Position numbers and translations under genes: made by a program
Assembly: GCA_963665495.1 (NCBI GenBank)
Contig: OY762289.1
Coordinates: 5,394,001-5,458,000, forward strand
Direction: 5' to 3'
DNA length: 64,000 nt
Source of the DNA: G963665495 sp963665495
GTDB lineage: Bacteria; Desulfobacterota; Desulfovibrionia; Desulfovibrionales; Desulfovibrionaceae
The notes under the pieces: generated by a model
The model's database searches: none
Told to the model about the DNA's origin: nothing
What the model saw: the letters and a program-made list of their open reading frames with translations, nothing else
Part shown: positions 8,518 through 16,989 of the stretch, one piece after another
Layout of the letters: each line of letters opens with the position of its first letter
How positions within the stretch are numbered: the stretch's first letter is position 1

Positions 8518-10620
8518 ATGTTGACGCTGACTCCGGCCGATCAGCTTTCCGACCCGCAAACACAATCGCAGGCAGCCATGTCCGATTACTCGCATCCGTT
8601 GATTGCGCCGGAACGATTGCAGGAACTCTACAAGGCTTGGGAAAGTGTCGTGGTTCACGGCAAAGATCCCAACCCCGGCGCCGTGCGTGAAGAGGTGAAA
8701 CAGTCCTGGAAAAGGTGCCGGGAACTGGGCCTTGATCCTTTCTCCCGGATGGGGCCGCAGGTCATGAAAGGCGCTGATTTCAAAAAGCTCTATCAGGCCA
8801 ACGAACTGCTGGTGCAGGCCGCGGCGTCCACCCTGAAGATCATCGAAGTCTCGGTGCGCGACACCGGTTACATCATCACCCTGGCGGATAAGGCCGGTTA
8901 TGTGCTTGCCGTCACCGGCGGCCACGATATTTTAAAGCAGGCCCGGGTGAACCATTATCTGCCGGGATGCCTGCGCTCCTGCGATCACGCCGGAACCAAC
9001 GCCATAGGACTTTGCCTGGACCTGGGGGAACCCGTGCAGATGGTGGGGCCCGAGCATTACCGGACGAGCATCCACGGCTGGACCTGCTGTTCCGCCCCGG
9101 TGCTGGACGCTGACGGCACGGTTCTAGGCGCGTTGACCATGTCCGGGCCCAGTTCCGAGAGCCAGCCCCACACCTTGCCTTTGATCATTTCCGCTGCCCA
9201 GGCCATCGAAGGGCAGCTTCGCGAAAAACGCCTCAACAACGACAAGGTCCGCCTGAATACCATGCTGTATCAGATAGTGGATTCCATGTCCGAAGGCGTG
9301 ATCGCCCTGGATGAATCCCTGCGGGTCACCCACTGCAACTCCATCTCCGCCTACATGCTGGACATGGATTCCAGCGAACTGCAGGGGCGTTCGATTCTGG
9401 AATTTGTCCCCGGCGACGCTCCCATGGCCAAGGCCCTGCACAACAAGAGCCTGTTCAGAAGCAAGGAGGTCTGGTTTTCGGCTGTGGATAAACGTTTTCT
9501 CTGTTCGGTCAATCCGCTCAAGAGCGAGCAGGGCGTAAAGGGCGCGTTGATTCATCTTTCCGAAACCAAGGAAGTGGAGAAACTGGCGAAAAAATTGTCC
9601 GGCAATTACGCCAAATACCAGTTCTCGGACATTGTCGGGTCCAATTCTTCCCTGTCCAGGCAAATCGAGCTTGCCCGCATCGCTTCCAAGATCAATTCCA
9701 GAGTGCTGATTACGGGAGAATCCGGCACGGGCAAAGAGCTGTTCGCCCAGGCCATGCACAATGCCAGCCGCCGGTCTCAGGAATCCTTCGTGGCCATCTC
9801 CTGCGCGGCCATCCCGCACGACCTTATCGAATCGGAACTGTTCGGCTATGTGGCCGGCGCATTCTCCGGAGCCAAACGCGAAGGCATGATCGGCAAATTC
9901 GAACTGGCCAACAAGGGCACGCTGTTTCTGGATGAAATCAACGGCATGCCGCTGGACATGCAGGCCAAACTGCTGCGCGTGCTGCAGCAGAATGAAATCA
10001 TGCGTTTGGGAGACACGCGTACGATTTCCATTGACGTGCATATCATCGCGGCCACCAACACCGACCTGCTCAAGGAAGTGGAGCAGGACAATTTTCGTGA
10101 GGACCTCTATTACCGGCTCAGCGTGGTGGATATATTTATCCCGCCGCTGCGCGAACGCAGAGACGATCTGAAGCTGCTCAGTAATCACATCCTGCAGAAA
10201 AAAGCCCTGCGGATGGGCTTGCCGAAACCGCGCGTCAGCGCCCAGGTCATGAATGCCTTTTTAAGCTATCTGTGGCCGGGAAACGTACGGGAACTGGAAA
10301 ATTGCCTGGAGCGGGCCATTATTCTGGCCGAGGGCGGATCCATCCAGCTGGAGCACCTGCCGCGGCGTATTTTACGTGCGGCCAATGCCAACGCGGCCGC
10401 GTCCCAAGCGGCTGGGCCCAGTGCCATGACTCCCGGCGCACCTCTTCCGGCGCCCGTCACACTGGCGGACTCGCAGGCCGGGACAAAAACACTGACCCCG
10501 CAGAACCTGACCGAAGCCATTGCCCGGACAGACGGGAATATGACCCAGGCAGCCAAGCTGCTGGGCATAGGCCGGGCGACCATTTATCGCAAAATCAAGG
10601 AATTCGGGATTTCCAACTAG
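8518..10620 (+). CDS. acoR: AcoR-like sigma-54-dependent transcriptional activator (GAF-PAS-AAA+-Fis HTH)
   Basis: The protein has 700 residues from the ATG at 8518, which has AAAAGGAGG upstream; a frame 45 codons longer lacks a good site. Domains: a GAF-like sensor (about 60-210), a PAS segment (about 235-340, VDSMSEGVIALDESLRVTHC), an AAA+ domain with Walker A GESGTGKE and Walker B GTLFLDEING, and a C-terminal Fis-type helix-turn-helix (MTQAAKLLGIGRATIYRKI). The sigma-54 contact loop reads GAFSGA instead of GAFTGA, a conservative Thr-to-Ser change. It lies divergent to the acoABC-lpd operon with a sigma-54 promoter between, so it very probably activates that operon in response to acetoin or a similar ligand. 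Confidence 0.9.
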   Translation: MLTLTPADQLSDPQTQSQAAMSDYSHPLIAPERLQELYKAWESVVVHGKDPNPGAVREEVKQSWKRCRELGLDPFSRMGPQVMKGADFKKLYQANELLVQAAASTLKIIEVSVRDTGYIITLADKAGYVLAVTGGHDILKQARVNHYLPGCLRSCDHAGTNAIGLCLDLGEPVQMVGPEHYRTSIHGWTCCSAPVLDADGTVLGALTMSGPSSESQPHTLPLIISAAQAIEGQLREKRLNNDKVRLNTMLYQIVDSMSEGVIALDESLRVTHCNSISAYMLDMDSSELQGRSILEFVPGDAPMAKALHNKSLFRSKEVWFSAVDKRFLCSVNPLKSEQGVKGALIHLSETKEVEKLAKKLSGNYAKYQFSDIVGSNSSLSRQIELARIASKINSRVLITGESGTGKELFAQAMHNASRRSQESFVAISCAAIPHDLIESELFGYVAGAFSGAKREGMIGKFELANKGTLFLDEINGMPLDMQAKLLRVLQQNEIMRLGDTRTISIDVHIIAATNTDLLKEVEQDNFREDLYYRLSVVDIFIPPLRERRDDLKLLSNHILQKKALRMGLPKPRVSAQVMNAFLSYLWPGNVRELENCLERAIILAEGGSIQLEHLPRRILRAANANAAASQAAGPSAMTPGAPLPAPVTLADSQAGTKTLTPQNLTEAIARTDGNMTQAAKLLGIGRATIYRKIKEFGISN

Positions 10621-10629
10621 AGTGAGGTT

Positions 10630-11388
10630 ATGTACCAACTTGCCGCCGTTCGCACCGTCTGGCTTGGAAGGGTGGATTATCAAGCCTGTCATACGCTGCA
10701 GAAGACCCTCGTAGAGGAGGTCTCTTCCGGAAAAAGCCCTGAAACGCTGCTTCTGGCCGAACACAACCCTGTGATTACCAAGGGCTACTGCGCCAAAAAC
10801 GAGTCGCTGCCCCTGGCCGTCGAGAATCTCGAACGCATGGGCATCAGCGTCCATGACAGCGAGCGGGGCGGATGCGGGGCCTTTCTCGGGCCAGGCCAGC
10901 TGGTCGTCTACCCTATTCTCAATCTCAAGGTGCGGATGTTGGGCCCCACGGAATACACCCGCCTGCTGGAGCAGATGCTTGTCGAGCTTCTGAGCCGTTA
11001 CCACATTCTGGGCGAAGTCCATGCCGGTTATCCGGGCGTCTGGACCAGTGCGTCCGAGATGATCGCTTCCATCGGGGTGGCCGTATCCAGGGGCGTCAGC
11101 TATCACGGCGCCATGCTCAACTGTACGGGCGATCTCACCCTTTGCAACCTGCTGAAACCCTTCGGCCTGGAATCCCTGCGGATGGTTTCCATGGAATCCG
11201 TGAGCGGACAAAGCGTGTCGCTGTATGAACTGCAGCAAAACTGCATACGTGTCTTTGAAAAGGTTTTCAGTGGGAAATGCCGTATTTTCGATACCTTGCC
11301 CGAGGACATGGCCCTGACCCTCGGCATCAGGCCCTGCGCCATCTGCTGGTCCTGCGGCGCCTGCGCCGCCAGGGGCATAATGCCTTGA
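10630..11388 (+). CDS. LipB-family octanoyltransferase homologue lacking the catalytic Lys and Cys
   Basis: The protein has 252 residues and starts 9 bases after the activator stop, probably co-transcribed with it. The LipB/biotin-lipoate-ligase fold is recognisable: GPGQLVVYPILNL, PGVWTSASEMIASIGVAV, SRGVSYHGAMLN and a PxG motif. In E. coli LipB the catalytic pair is Lys135 and Cys169, 34 residues apart. The aligned positions here are Met144 (MIASIG for KIxSLG) and Phe178 (PFG for PCG), with the same spacing. The usual YHGPGQ is FLGPGQ. A cysteine-rich tail (CAICWSCGACAA) is extra. It is probably not a normal octanoyltransferase; a lipoyl/octanoyl-binding or regulatory role linked to the lipoylated E2 is conceivable but unproven. 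Confidence 0.75.
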   Translation: MYQLAAVRTVWLGRVDYQACHTLQKTLVEEVSSGKSPETLLLAEHNPVITKGYCAKNESLPLAVENLERMGISVHDSERGGCGAFLGPGQLVVYPILNLKVRMLGPTEYTRLLEQMLVELLSRYHILGEVHAGYPGVWTSASEMIASIGVAVSRGVSYHGAMLNCTGDLTLCNLLKPFGLESLRMVSMESVSGQSVSLYELQQNCIRVFEKVFSGKCRIFDTLPEDMALTLGIRPCAICWSCGACAARGIMP

Positions 11389-11492
11389 GCCACTCCATTC
11401 GCGGTACGTAGTTTTTTCCATAATTATTTCCATTCCCGCCGGCAATGTCCGCGTCTGGATTGTATCGGCTTCGACATCTTCAAGCCTGTTGT

Positions 11493-11523
11493 CTGCCCGA
11501 GACGGGCAGGTGAGTTGCCTTTT
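11493..11523 (+). terminator. Stem-loop downstream of the LipB-like gene
   Basis: CTGCCCG (11493-11499) pairs with CGGGCAG (11503-11509) around a 3-base loop; a short run of T follows at 11520-11523. It lies about 105 bases after the LipB-like stop. Plausible but imperfect intrinsic terminator. Confidence 0.4.
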
Positions 11524-11540
11524 CACAAGGCTGAATCCGG

Positions 11541-11573
11541 GCAAGCCCCGCACCGAAGCTGTCCGGGGCTTGC
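11541..11573. terminator. Stem-loop between convergent genes
   Basis: GCAAGCCCCG (11541-11550) is perfectly complementary to CGGGGCTTGC (11564-11573) with a 13-base loop. It lies between the convergent LipB-like gene and the molybdopterin oxidoreductase gene, 14 bases from the stop of the latter, so it probably ends transcription from that side and perhaps from both. Confidence 0.6.
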
Positions 11574-11587
11574 GTATCTTTCCCTAG

Positions 11588-13978
11588 CTAGTTTTCTCCC
11601 TTGCGGACATTGCAGGGAACTCCCCGCATGTGGACCGAACCGCTCAGAGGATCGGTGAAATCGGCGCTCATAAGCCGATTTACATTCGCGCCCTCGTCCG
11701 CATAGATATCCTGCCCGGATTGGGCGATCTCCGGGCAAGCCTGCCACCAGCCATGCTGGGTGCAGACGACGCCCGGACCTATCTCCTTGCTTGGTTTCGC
11801 CTCCAGCCGGATCGTACCGTGGGCGGTTGCCAGTGAAACCATATCGCCTTCTTTGATATCCATGGTCCGGGCCTGGTCCTGGTTTATTTCCAGGAACGGT
11901 TCAGGATAGCGTCTTCTAAGGGACGGCAGGGCCCTGTGCTGGGACTGGCAAAACTCACGGAGTTTGGCTGTTATCAGCAGAAAGGGGTAGTTCTCGATGG
12001 CTATACCCGCCTTTTTAAAAACCGAAAGCGGATCGGTCCATTCGGGGAGCGGGGCATGGCCGGTGTCTTTCATGAGTTGTGAATAAAGCTCTACGCGGCC
12101 TGTCGTTCCGCCAAACCCTCTTTCCCGGTATTGCTGATAGACCAGCGGCCCCTGGATGGACACTCCCCCCGGTGATTTTTTGAGCTTTTCAAGGGAGATG
12201 CCCGTCGGTTGCAGCATCGCTTCAAAGCCGGCATCCAGGCTGCCGTTCCAGAAATTATCCGAAAAACCCAGGCGCTTTGCGAGTTCGAAGAGTATCCAAA
12301 GCACGTCCCTGCTTTCTCCGCGCGGTTCGGTGACGGGTTCGCACCACTGAATTACCCATTTGTTTTCCCGGAAGGCCAGCGGATATCCCACCCGGCCGGA
12401 TTCCCAAAAGCTTGCGGACGGCAGGACAATGTCCGCCAGTTCGGCGGTGGGGCTTAGGAAATGTTCGATATGGACATGGAATTCCAGTTTTTTCAGAGCG
12501 GCGGCAATGCCCGCGCTGTCGGGATTGGCCGAAATAGTATTCGCCCCGAAAACCATTAGGCCTTTCACCGGATAGGGGACGCCGTGTTCGATGGCTTTAC
12601 AGACCAGATGCGGCGGAACGCTCATGATGGTTCCCGCCGGACCAAGGGGATGCTCTGATAACGCCAGATTTTTCTGAAACATTTCAGGGGAAACGAACTC
12701 GAAACCGAAGGGATAGGCCAGGGGCGGCAACGGCGAGTTGACATGGTTTCCGCCTTGTTTGTCAAAGTCTCCGGTCAGTGCGTAGAAGAGGCAGATGGCG
12801 CGGTTTGTCTGCGTTGCATTGATATTCTGTTCCACGCCGTTAAAGGAGAACCAGCTTGCCGGGCTGTTCGCGACAATCATGCGGACGGTTTCAACGAGTT
12901 GGTTCGCTGGGATAGTGGTCACGGTCTCTACGTATTCCGGCGTATAGCGGGCCACGGACTCTCTGAGCAGGGTGAATACGGTTTTGCAGAGAACCGTCTG
13001 GCCGTTGGCCAGGAGAACGTCGATTGTTGCATCCAATTCGGGAGAAAAATCCGGTTTATGGCCGGGAACGTACGGAATGATCTTCCGGGATGAGGAATCG
13101 ACGAGCGCGAAGCTCTTGCCGTCTTCGTACGCAGACTTCAAAGACTGCGCGCGAAGCAGATCGCCGGTATCACCGCGCACAAGCAGCGGAGCGTTTGTCC
13201 AGTTGCGTACGAATTCCGTGTCCTGCCAGCCGTTTTGCAGCATCACGTTGATCATCCCCAAGGCCAGCGCACCGTCGGTTCCCGGCTTGACCTGCAGCCA
13301 GCTGTCGGCCTTGGCTGCGGTCTTTGTCCGCCTCGGATCCACCACGATGAGCTTTGCCTTGCGCTTCAGGGCTTCCTTGATCTGGTGATGGTACGCGTTG
13401 AAGGTGTTGGCAGGGTTGTGCCCCCAGATCAGCATGCATCGGGTGTGCGCGAAGTCGGGCCAGCCTGCGGCAAAATCGTTGCCCGGTTTTCCAAAGGTCA
13501 GAGCCGAACCATTGTCCCTGTGCCAGTTGCAGATGTGGGTAGTGGTCATGTGATTGGGGGTGCCGTAGAGGTTTGCCAACCGCCGGACAAAGGCCATGAG
13601 CTCCCACAGGGGCGATGAGACGTTCGTCTGGGAGAAAACAAAGGCTTCGGCTCCGTGTTCTTCTTTTATCCGCGCCATATTTCGAACAATGATGTCCAGA
13701 GCCTCCTCCCAGGAAATACGCTCCCAGACTGGATCCTTCGCACCCTTTGAGGCCATGCGTTTTAGAGGATGGGTCAGCCGCTGTCCGCTCGCAACCAGCT
13801 CCGGGCCGGCAAAGGCCTTGGGGCAGAGCGGTCTATGGAAAGGATGTTCGGTATCCGGACTGACTCTGACGAACCGGCCGTTTTCGATATGCGCCACAAC
13901 CGGGCAATTGCTGAAACATTGAGCGCAATAGGTACGTACCGTCCGGTTGCTGTTGGCATTGTTTTGGGAACTTTTCAT
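11588..13978 (-). CDS. Molybdopterin (Mo/W-bis-PGD) oxidoreductase with N-terminal [4Fe-4S] site, apparently cytoplasmic
   Basis: The protein has 796 residues. Near the start, YCAQCFSNCPVV followed by PLCPKAF gives the C-x2-C-x3-C...C iron-sulfur motif of the DMSO-reductase superfamily. Typical segments follow: WERISWEEALDIIV, MLIWGHNPANTFNAYHHQI, KLIVVDPRRTKTA and a C-terminal MopB-binding domain (about 680-780). The region NLYGTPNHMTTTHICNWHRD offers a cysteine as probable metal ligand, as in acetylene hydratase and polysulfide reductases, but the substrate cannot be assigned. No Tat or Sec signal is visible and no membrane or electron-transfer subunit is adjacent. A divergent MarR regulator lies upstream. 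RBS AAGAGGAA precedes the ATG. Confidence 0.85.
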   Translation of the reverse strand: MKSSQNNANSNRTVRTYCAQCFSNCPVVAHIENGRFVRVSPDTEHPFHRPLCPKAFAGPELVASGQRLTHPLKRMASKGAKDPVWERISWEEALDIIVRNMARIKEEHGAEAFVFSQTNVSSPLWELMAFVRRLANLYGTPNHMTTTHICNWHRDNGSALTFGKPGNDFAAGWPDFAHTRCMLIWGHNPANTFNAYHHQIKEALKRKAKLIVVDPRRTKTAAKADSWLQVKPGTDGALALGMINVMLQNGWQDTEFVRNWTNAPLLVRGDTGDLLRAQSLKSAYEDGKSFALVDSSSRKIIPYVPGHKPDFSPELDATIDVLLANGQTVLCKTVFTLLRESVARYTPEYVETVTTIPANQLVETVRMIVANSPASWFSFNGVEQNINATQTNRAICLFYALTGDFDKQGGNHVNSPLPPLAYPFGFEFVSPEMFQKNLALSEHPLGPAGTIMSVPPHLVCKAIEHGVPYPVKGLMVFGANTISANPDSAGIAAALKKLEFHVHIEHFLSPTAELADIVLPSASFWESGRVGYPLAFRENKWVIQWCEPVTEPRGESRDVLWILFELAKRLGFSDNFWNGSLDAGFEAMLQPTGISLEKLKKSPGGVSIQGPLVYQQYRERGFGGTTGRVELYSQLMKDTGHAPLPEWTDPLSVFKKAGIAIENYPFLLITAKLREFCQSQHRALPSLRRRYPEPFLEINQDQARTMDIKEGDMVSLATAHGTIRLEAKPSKEIGPGVVCTQHGWWQACPEIAQSGQDIYADEGANVNRLMSADFTDPLSGSVHMRGVPCNVRKGEN

Positions 13979-14116
13979 CTGGTATTCCTCTTGGATACGC
14001 GCAGACCTGTTGGAGGCGCGGTTGCATGGCGTGCTGCATCAAGCTGTTTCTTCAAAAGACAAATGGACAGCTTTTTTCCGGTGCCGCTGCCGGATATCTA
14101 CGTACTTGATGTAAAG

Positions 14117-14142
14117 TTGTCAACTAGACTGACAAATTGTCA
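14117..14142. promoter_or_regulatory. Candidate MarR operator
   Basis: TTGTCA (14117-14122) and TGACAA (14130-14135) form a 19-base palindrome with a 7-base spacer, and a third TTGTCA follows at 14137-14142. It lies in the divergent spacer, about 140 bases from the oxidoreductase start and 45-70 bases from the marR start. The size and symmetry suit a MarR dimer; the regulator-site link is inferred. Confidence 0.5.
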
Positions 14143-14184
14143 ATCAAATTTGCATACCGCTCGTAATTGTGCTATGTTTCGACA

Positions 14185-14640
14185 ATGAAATACGCAGATG
14201 GGAAAAGACTTCATGAGATGCTCCGTTCTTTATTCGGAGCTTGGAAGTCGGTCGAGGAGGTGGAGGACTCGGTGCATCAGGCGTGCGGTTTAACGTCTGC
14301 GCAGGCCAAGAATATTGCCTTTCTGCTTGAAGGAGGGCCGATGACAATTTCCGACCTGGCCTTTGAGCGCGGTGTATCCCGGCAGTCGGTTCAGGTAGCT
14401 GTAAATGACCTGGTGGAAATCGGTTATGTCAGTCTTGGGGACAATCCCAGGCACAAGCGCGCCCGGTTGCTGTATGTCACCACGTTGGGGCAGGAAAAGT
14501 TCGAAGCCGCACAGCAGCTTGAGTATGAGATTATTCAGCAGTTGTTTTCCGACATGCCGAGTGCCGAGGTGGAATCCACAATCCGGATTTTGCGTACAGT
14601 ACGGGACAGATTGTCAAAACTTCCGGAGAATGAACGTTAA
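14185..14640 (+). CDS. MarR-family transcriptional regulator
   Basis: The protein has 151 residues from the ATG at 14185; a TTG 18 bases earlier is a less likely start. The winged helix is clear: GGPMTISDLAFERGVSRQSVQVAVNDLVEIGYVSLGDN, then the wing with PRHKRARLLYVTTLGQEKF. Flanking helices give the dimer interface. It is transcribed away from the molybdopterin oxidoreductase gene, with a palindromic site in the shared upstream region, so control of that enzyme gene and of itself is the expected role. The ligand is unknown. Confidence 0.85.
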   Translation: MKYADGKRLHEMLRSLFGAWKSVEEVEDSVHQACGLTSAQAKNIAFLLEGGPMTISDLAFERGVSRQSVQVAVNDLVEIGYVSLGDNPRHKRARLLYVTTLGQEKFEAAQQLEYEIIQQLFSDMPSAEVESTIRILRTVRDRLSKLPENER

Positions 14641-14736
14641 AACGAATAGGCCGAAGTTTCAGGATTCTCCAGCTGCTCCTGGGCTGCTGGTTTCAAGCGA
14701 ACATCATTCTTTTCCCTATGATTTATCCCCTCTTAT

Positions 14737-15504
14737 TTAGGACGTCCCGGCATCCTGCTGACACAGGTTGTTGATCTTGCAGGCTGCGCAGGCGGCGCCG
14801 AAACCGTTGTCGATATTCACCACGGTCACTCCGCTGGCGCAGGAGGTGAGCATTCCCAGCAGGGCGGAAAGGCCGGAAAGGGCCGCGCCGTAGCCGATGG
14901 AAGTGGGCACGGCCACGATGGGTTGCGGTACGAGCCCGCCGATGACGCTGGCCAGGGCGCCTTCCATACCCGCCACGACAATGATCACTCGGGTCTTGCG
15001 CAGTTCCGGAAGACGTACCAGCAGGCGATGCAGGCCTGCCACGCCGACGTCGGAGATGATTTTGGCCTGGCTGCCGAGCATCTCGCAGGTGGTTTTGGCT
15101 TCTTCCGCCACCGGCAGGTCCGAGGTCCCGGCGGTGACGATGGCGATTTCGCCTTGCTTGTAGTCGATGGGCGTACGGATGAGCGTCAGCGCACGGCCCG
15201 GCGCGTTGTATTGCGCGTCCGGACACAGGGATTGCACATACGCGGCCTTTTCGGAAGACACCCGTGTCGCCAGAATGTTGGCCCGGTCTCCCACGGCGCA
15301 AAAAATTTCCCCGATCTGCTCCGGGGTTTTGCCTTCGCCATAGACGACCTCGGGAAAACCGTTGCGCAGAGGGCGGTGCAAATCGAATTTTGTGTGCCCC
15401 AGATCCATGAAGGGCAGGTCCCGCAACTGTTCGATCCCTTGTTCGATGGAAATCGAGCCGTCTTTTACCTCAGTGAGAAGCTTGCTCAATACATCATGCG
15501 TCAT
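14737..15504 (-). CDS. larB: LarB: pyridinium-3,5-biscarboxylic acid mononucleotide synthase
   Basis: The 255-residue protein belongs to the PurE/AIR-carboxylase-like LarB family. Recognisable segments are DLGHTKFDLHRPLRNGFPEVVYGEGKT near residue 35, IVTAGTSDLPVAEEA in the PurE-like domain, then VAGMEGALASVIGGLV and VPTSIGYGAA. LarB carboxylates and hydrolyses nicotinic acid adenine dinucleotide, the first step to the nickel-pincer nucleotide (NPN) cofactor of lactate racemase-type enzymes. It is downstream of larC on the same strand and across from a LarA-like gene. No larE (sulfur transfer) gene is in the window. The C-terminus has an extra CAACKINNLC cluster. Confidence 0.92.
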   Translation of the reverse strand: MTHDVLSKLLTEVKDGSISIEQGIEQLRDLPFMDLGHTKFDLHRPLRNGFPEVVYGEGKTPEQIGEIFCAVGDRANILATRVSSEKAAYVQSLCPDAQYNAPGRALTLIRTPIDYKQGEIAIVTAGTSDLPVAEEAKTTCEMLGSQAKIISDVGVAGLHRLLVRLPELRKTRVIIVVAGMEGALASVIGGLVPQPIVAVPTSIGYGAALSGLSALLGMLTSCASGVTVVNIDNGFGAACAACKINNLCQQDAGTS

Positions 15505-15555
15505 TCATTATTTCCTTCAGTTCCATTCGTCGGCGCTTTTTAGCGCAGAACCGTT

Positions 15556-16914
15556 TTATTTTCTGCTTTTGCCGATATGGTCGTAAACCTCGCACAGGGG
15601 GATGTCGTGGCGTTTCGATAGCTCTCTGCAATCTTCCAGTTCCGGCTTGGAACGGATCACACGCCCGTTCTGCAGCGCGTTTTTCATGGAAACCGGTCCC
15701 AGCGGGGTTTCCAATCGTTCGAATTCCGTAGCCAGCACGGTCTTTTCCAGGGTGAAACTTTTGATCCCCAGGGTCGTGGTATGGCGGAACAGCAGATTCT
15801 TGAATTCTTCCTCATCCGCCGGCGCGCATAGCAGGGATATGCAGGTGGCGGGGCGGTTCTTCTTCATCAGGATGGGCGTATAATGGACGTCCATGGCCCC
15901 GTGCTCCATCAGCAGATCCATCACAGCGCCCAGCATCTCGGCGGTCATATCGTCGATGTTGCACTGCAGCATACGGGCAGAGTTGAGTTTCCCTCCGGCG
16001 GACGACCGCTCGCAGTTGACCTGGCGGGCCAGTTGCGCCCGCAGCAGATTGGGCATGTCCGTGTCCCTGTGGCCGATGCCGTAGGCGGTTTTTTCCAGTA
16101 CCATTTCGGGGCTGGCCGTGTAGCGGCCGACCAGCGTGGCGAGGATGGCGGCGCCGGTGGGGGTGGTGGCTTCGTGTTGCACGCCGCCCCGGGTGGAGGG
16201 AATGCCCTGCAGAATTTCCGCTGTGGCCGGAGCGGGTACGGGCATTTGGCCGTGGGCGCAGTGTACGAATCCGCTGCCCAGTTCCACGGGCGACGCCCAG
16301 ACCGCGTCCACGTTCAGGGCATGATAACAGATGGCCGCGCCCACCATGTCCACGATGGAATCCGTGGCGCCCACCTCATGGAAGTGGACTTCATACAGTC
16401 CCTTGCCGTGAACCTTTGCTTCGGCCTCGGCCACCTTGCGGAACATGGCCAGACTGGTCTCCTGTACCGCTTCCGGCAGGCCGCTGCCGGAGATGACGGC
16501 CTCGATGTCCCGCAAATTCCGGTGCTGCTGGTGGTGCACATGGCCGTGATGATGCGCATGTTCATGTCCGTGCTCATGCCCGTCATGATGCGAATGCCCA
16601 TGTTCATGTCCGTGCTCATGCCCGTCATGATGCGAATGTCCATGTCCGTGGTCGTGCTCATGCCCGTCATGATGCGCATGTTCATGTCCATGGTCGTGGC
16701 CGTGATGGTCATGCTCTTTCAGAACCACATCCACGCGTGTGCCGTGGATCCCCTTGCGGGAGTCCCGGCTGACGCGCAGTTCGAATTCATGGTCGAGCCC
16801 GAGTTTGGAAAGCTCCGTACGTAAATGGTTCTCATCCACGCCCAGGTCGAGCATGGCGGCCAGGTTCATGTCGCCGCTTATGCCGGCGAAACAGTCGTAA
16901 TAGAGAATTTTCAT
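15556..16914 (-). CDS. larC: LarC: NPN cofactor nickel-insertion (cyclometallase) protein
   Basis: The 452-residue protein starts with the LarC/DUF111 signature KILYYDCFAGISGDMNLAA. A histidine/aspartate-rich stretch (about 68-122) could hold nickel. The conserved core follows, including LHxVGA-like FHEVGATDSIVDMVGA and ATTPTGAAILATLV, and a C-terminal half equivalent to LarC2 (MLQCNIDDMTAEMLG). In Lactobacillus the two halves are joined by frameshifting; here they are one continuous frame. LarC inserts Ni into the pyridinium bisthiocarboxylate nucleotide in a CTP-dependent step. The gene lies between iclR and larB, probably one operon. Confidence 0.92.
   Translation of the reverse strand: MKILYYDCFAGISGDMNLAAMLDLGVDENHLRTELSKLGLDHEFELRVSRDSRKGIHGTRVDVVLKEHDHHGHDHGHEHAHHDGHEHDHGHGHSHHDGHEHGHEHGHSHHDGHEHGHEHAHHHGHVHHQQHRNLRDIEAVISGSGLPEAVQETSLAMFRKVAEAEAKVHGKGLYEVHFHEVGATDSIVDMVGAAICYHALNVDAVWASPVELGSGFVHCAHGQMPVPAPATAEILQGIPSTRGGVQHEATTPTGAAILATLVGRYTASPEMVLEKTAYGIGHRDTDMPNLLRAQLARQVNCERSSAGGKLNSARMLQCNIDDMTAEMLGAVMDLLMEHGAMDVHYTPILMKKNRPATCISLLCAPADEEEFKNLLFRHTTTLGIKSFTLEKTVLATEFERLETPLGPVSMKNALQNGRVIRSKPELEDCRELSKRHDIPLCEVYDHIGKSRK
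16551..16712. repeat. Tandem repeats encoding the His-rich segment of LarC
   Basis: Four consecutive units begin GATGCGCATG or GATGCGAATG at 16551, 16587, 16629 and 16671 and end in a CGTCAT-type block. Units are 36, 42, 42 and 42 bases, all multiples of three. They code for alternating His, Asp, Glu and Gly. Unit number is likely to vary by slippage without breaking the frame. Confidence 0.85.
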
Positions 16915-16989
16915 TCCGACTCAGCCCTCATATTGGAAGTAGTACGGCCGCTCCGCATCGGGCGGCAGCGTAAAACGGTATTTTTCCGG

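Noticed and set aside
16540..16720. Possible CRISPR-like array
   Set aside because: The repeats are adjacent without spacers, code for a His-rich segment in frame, and vary in length by multiples of three.
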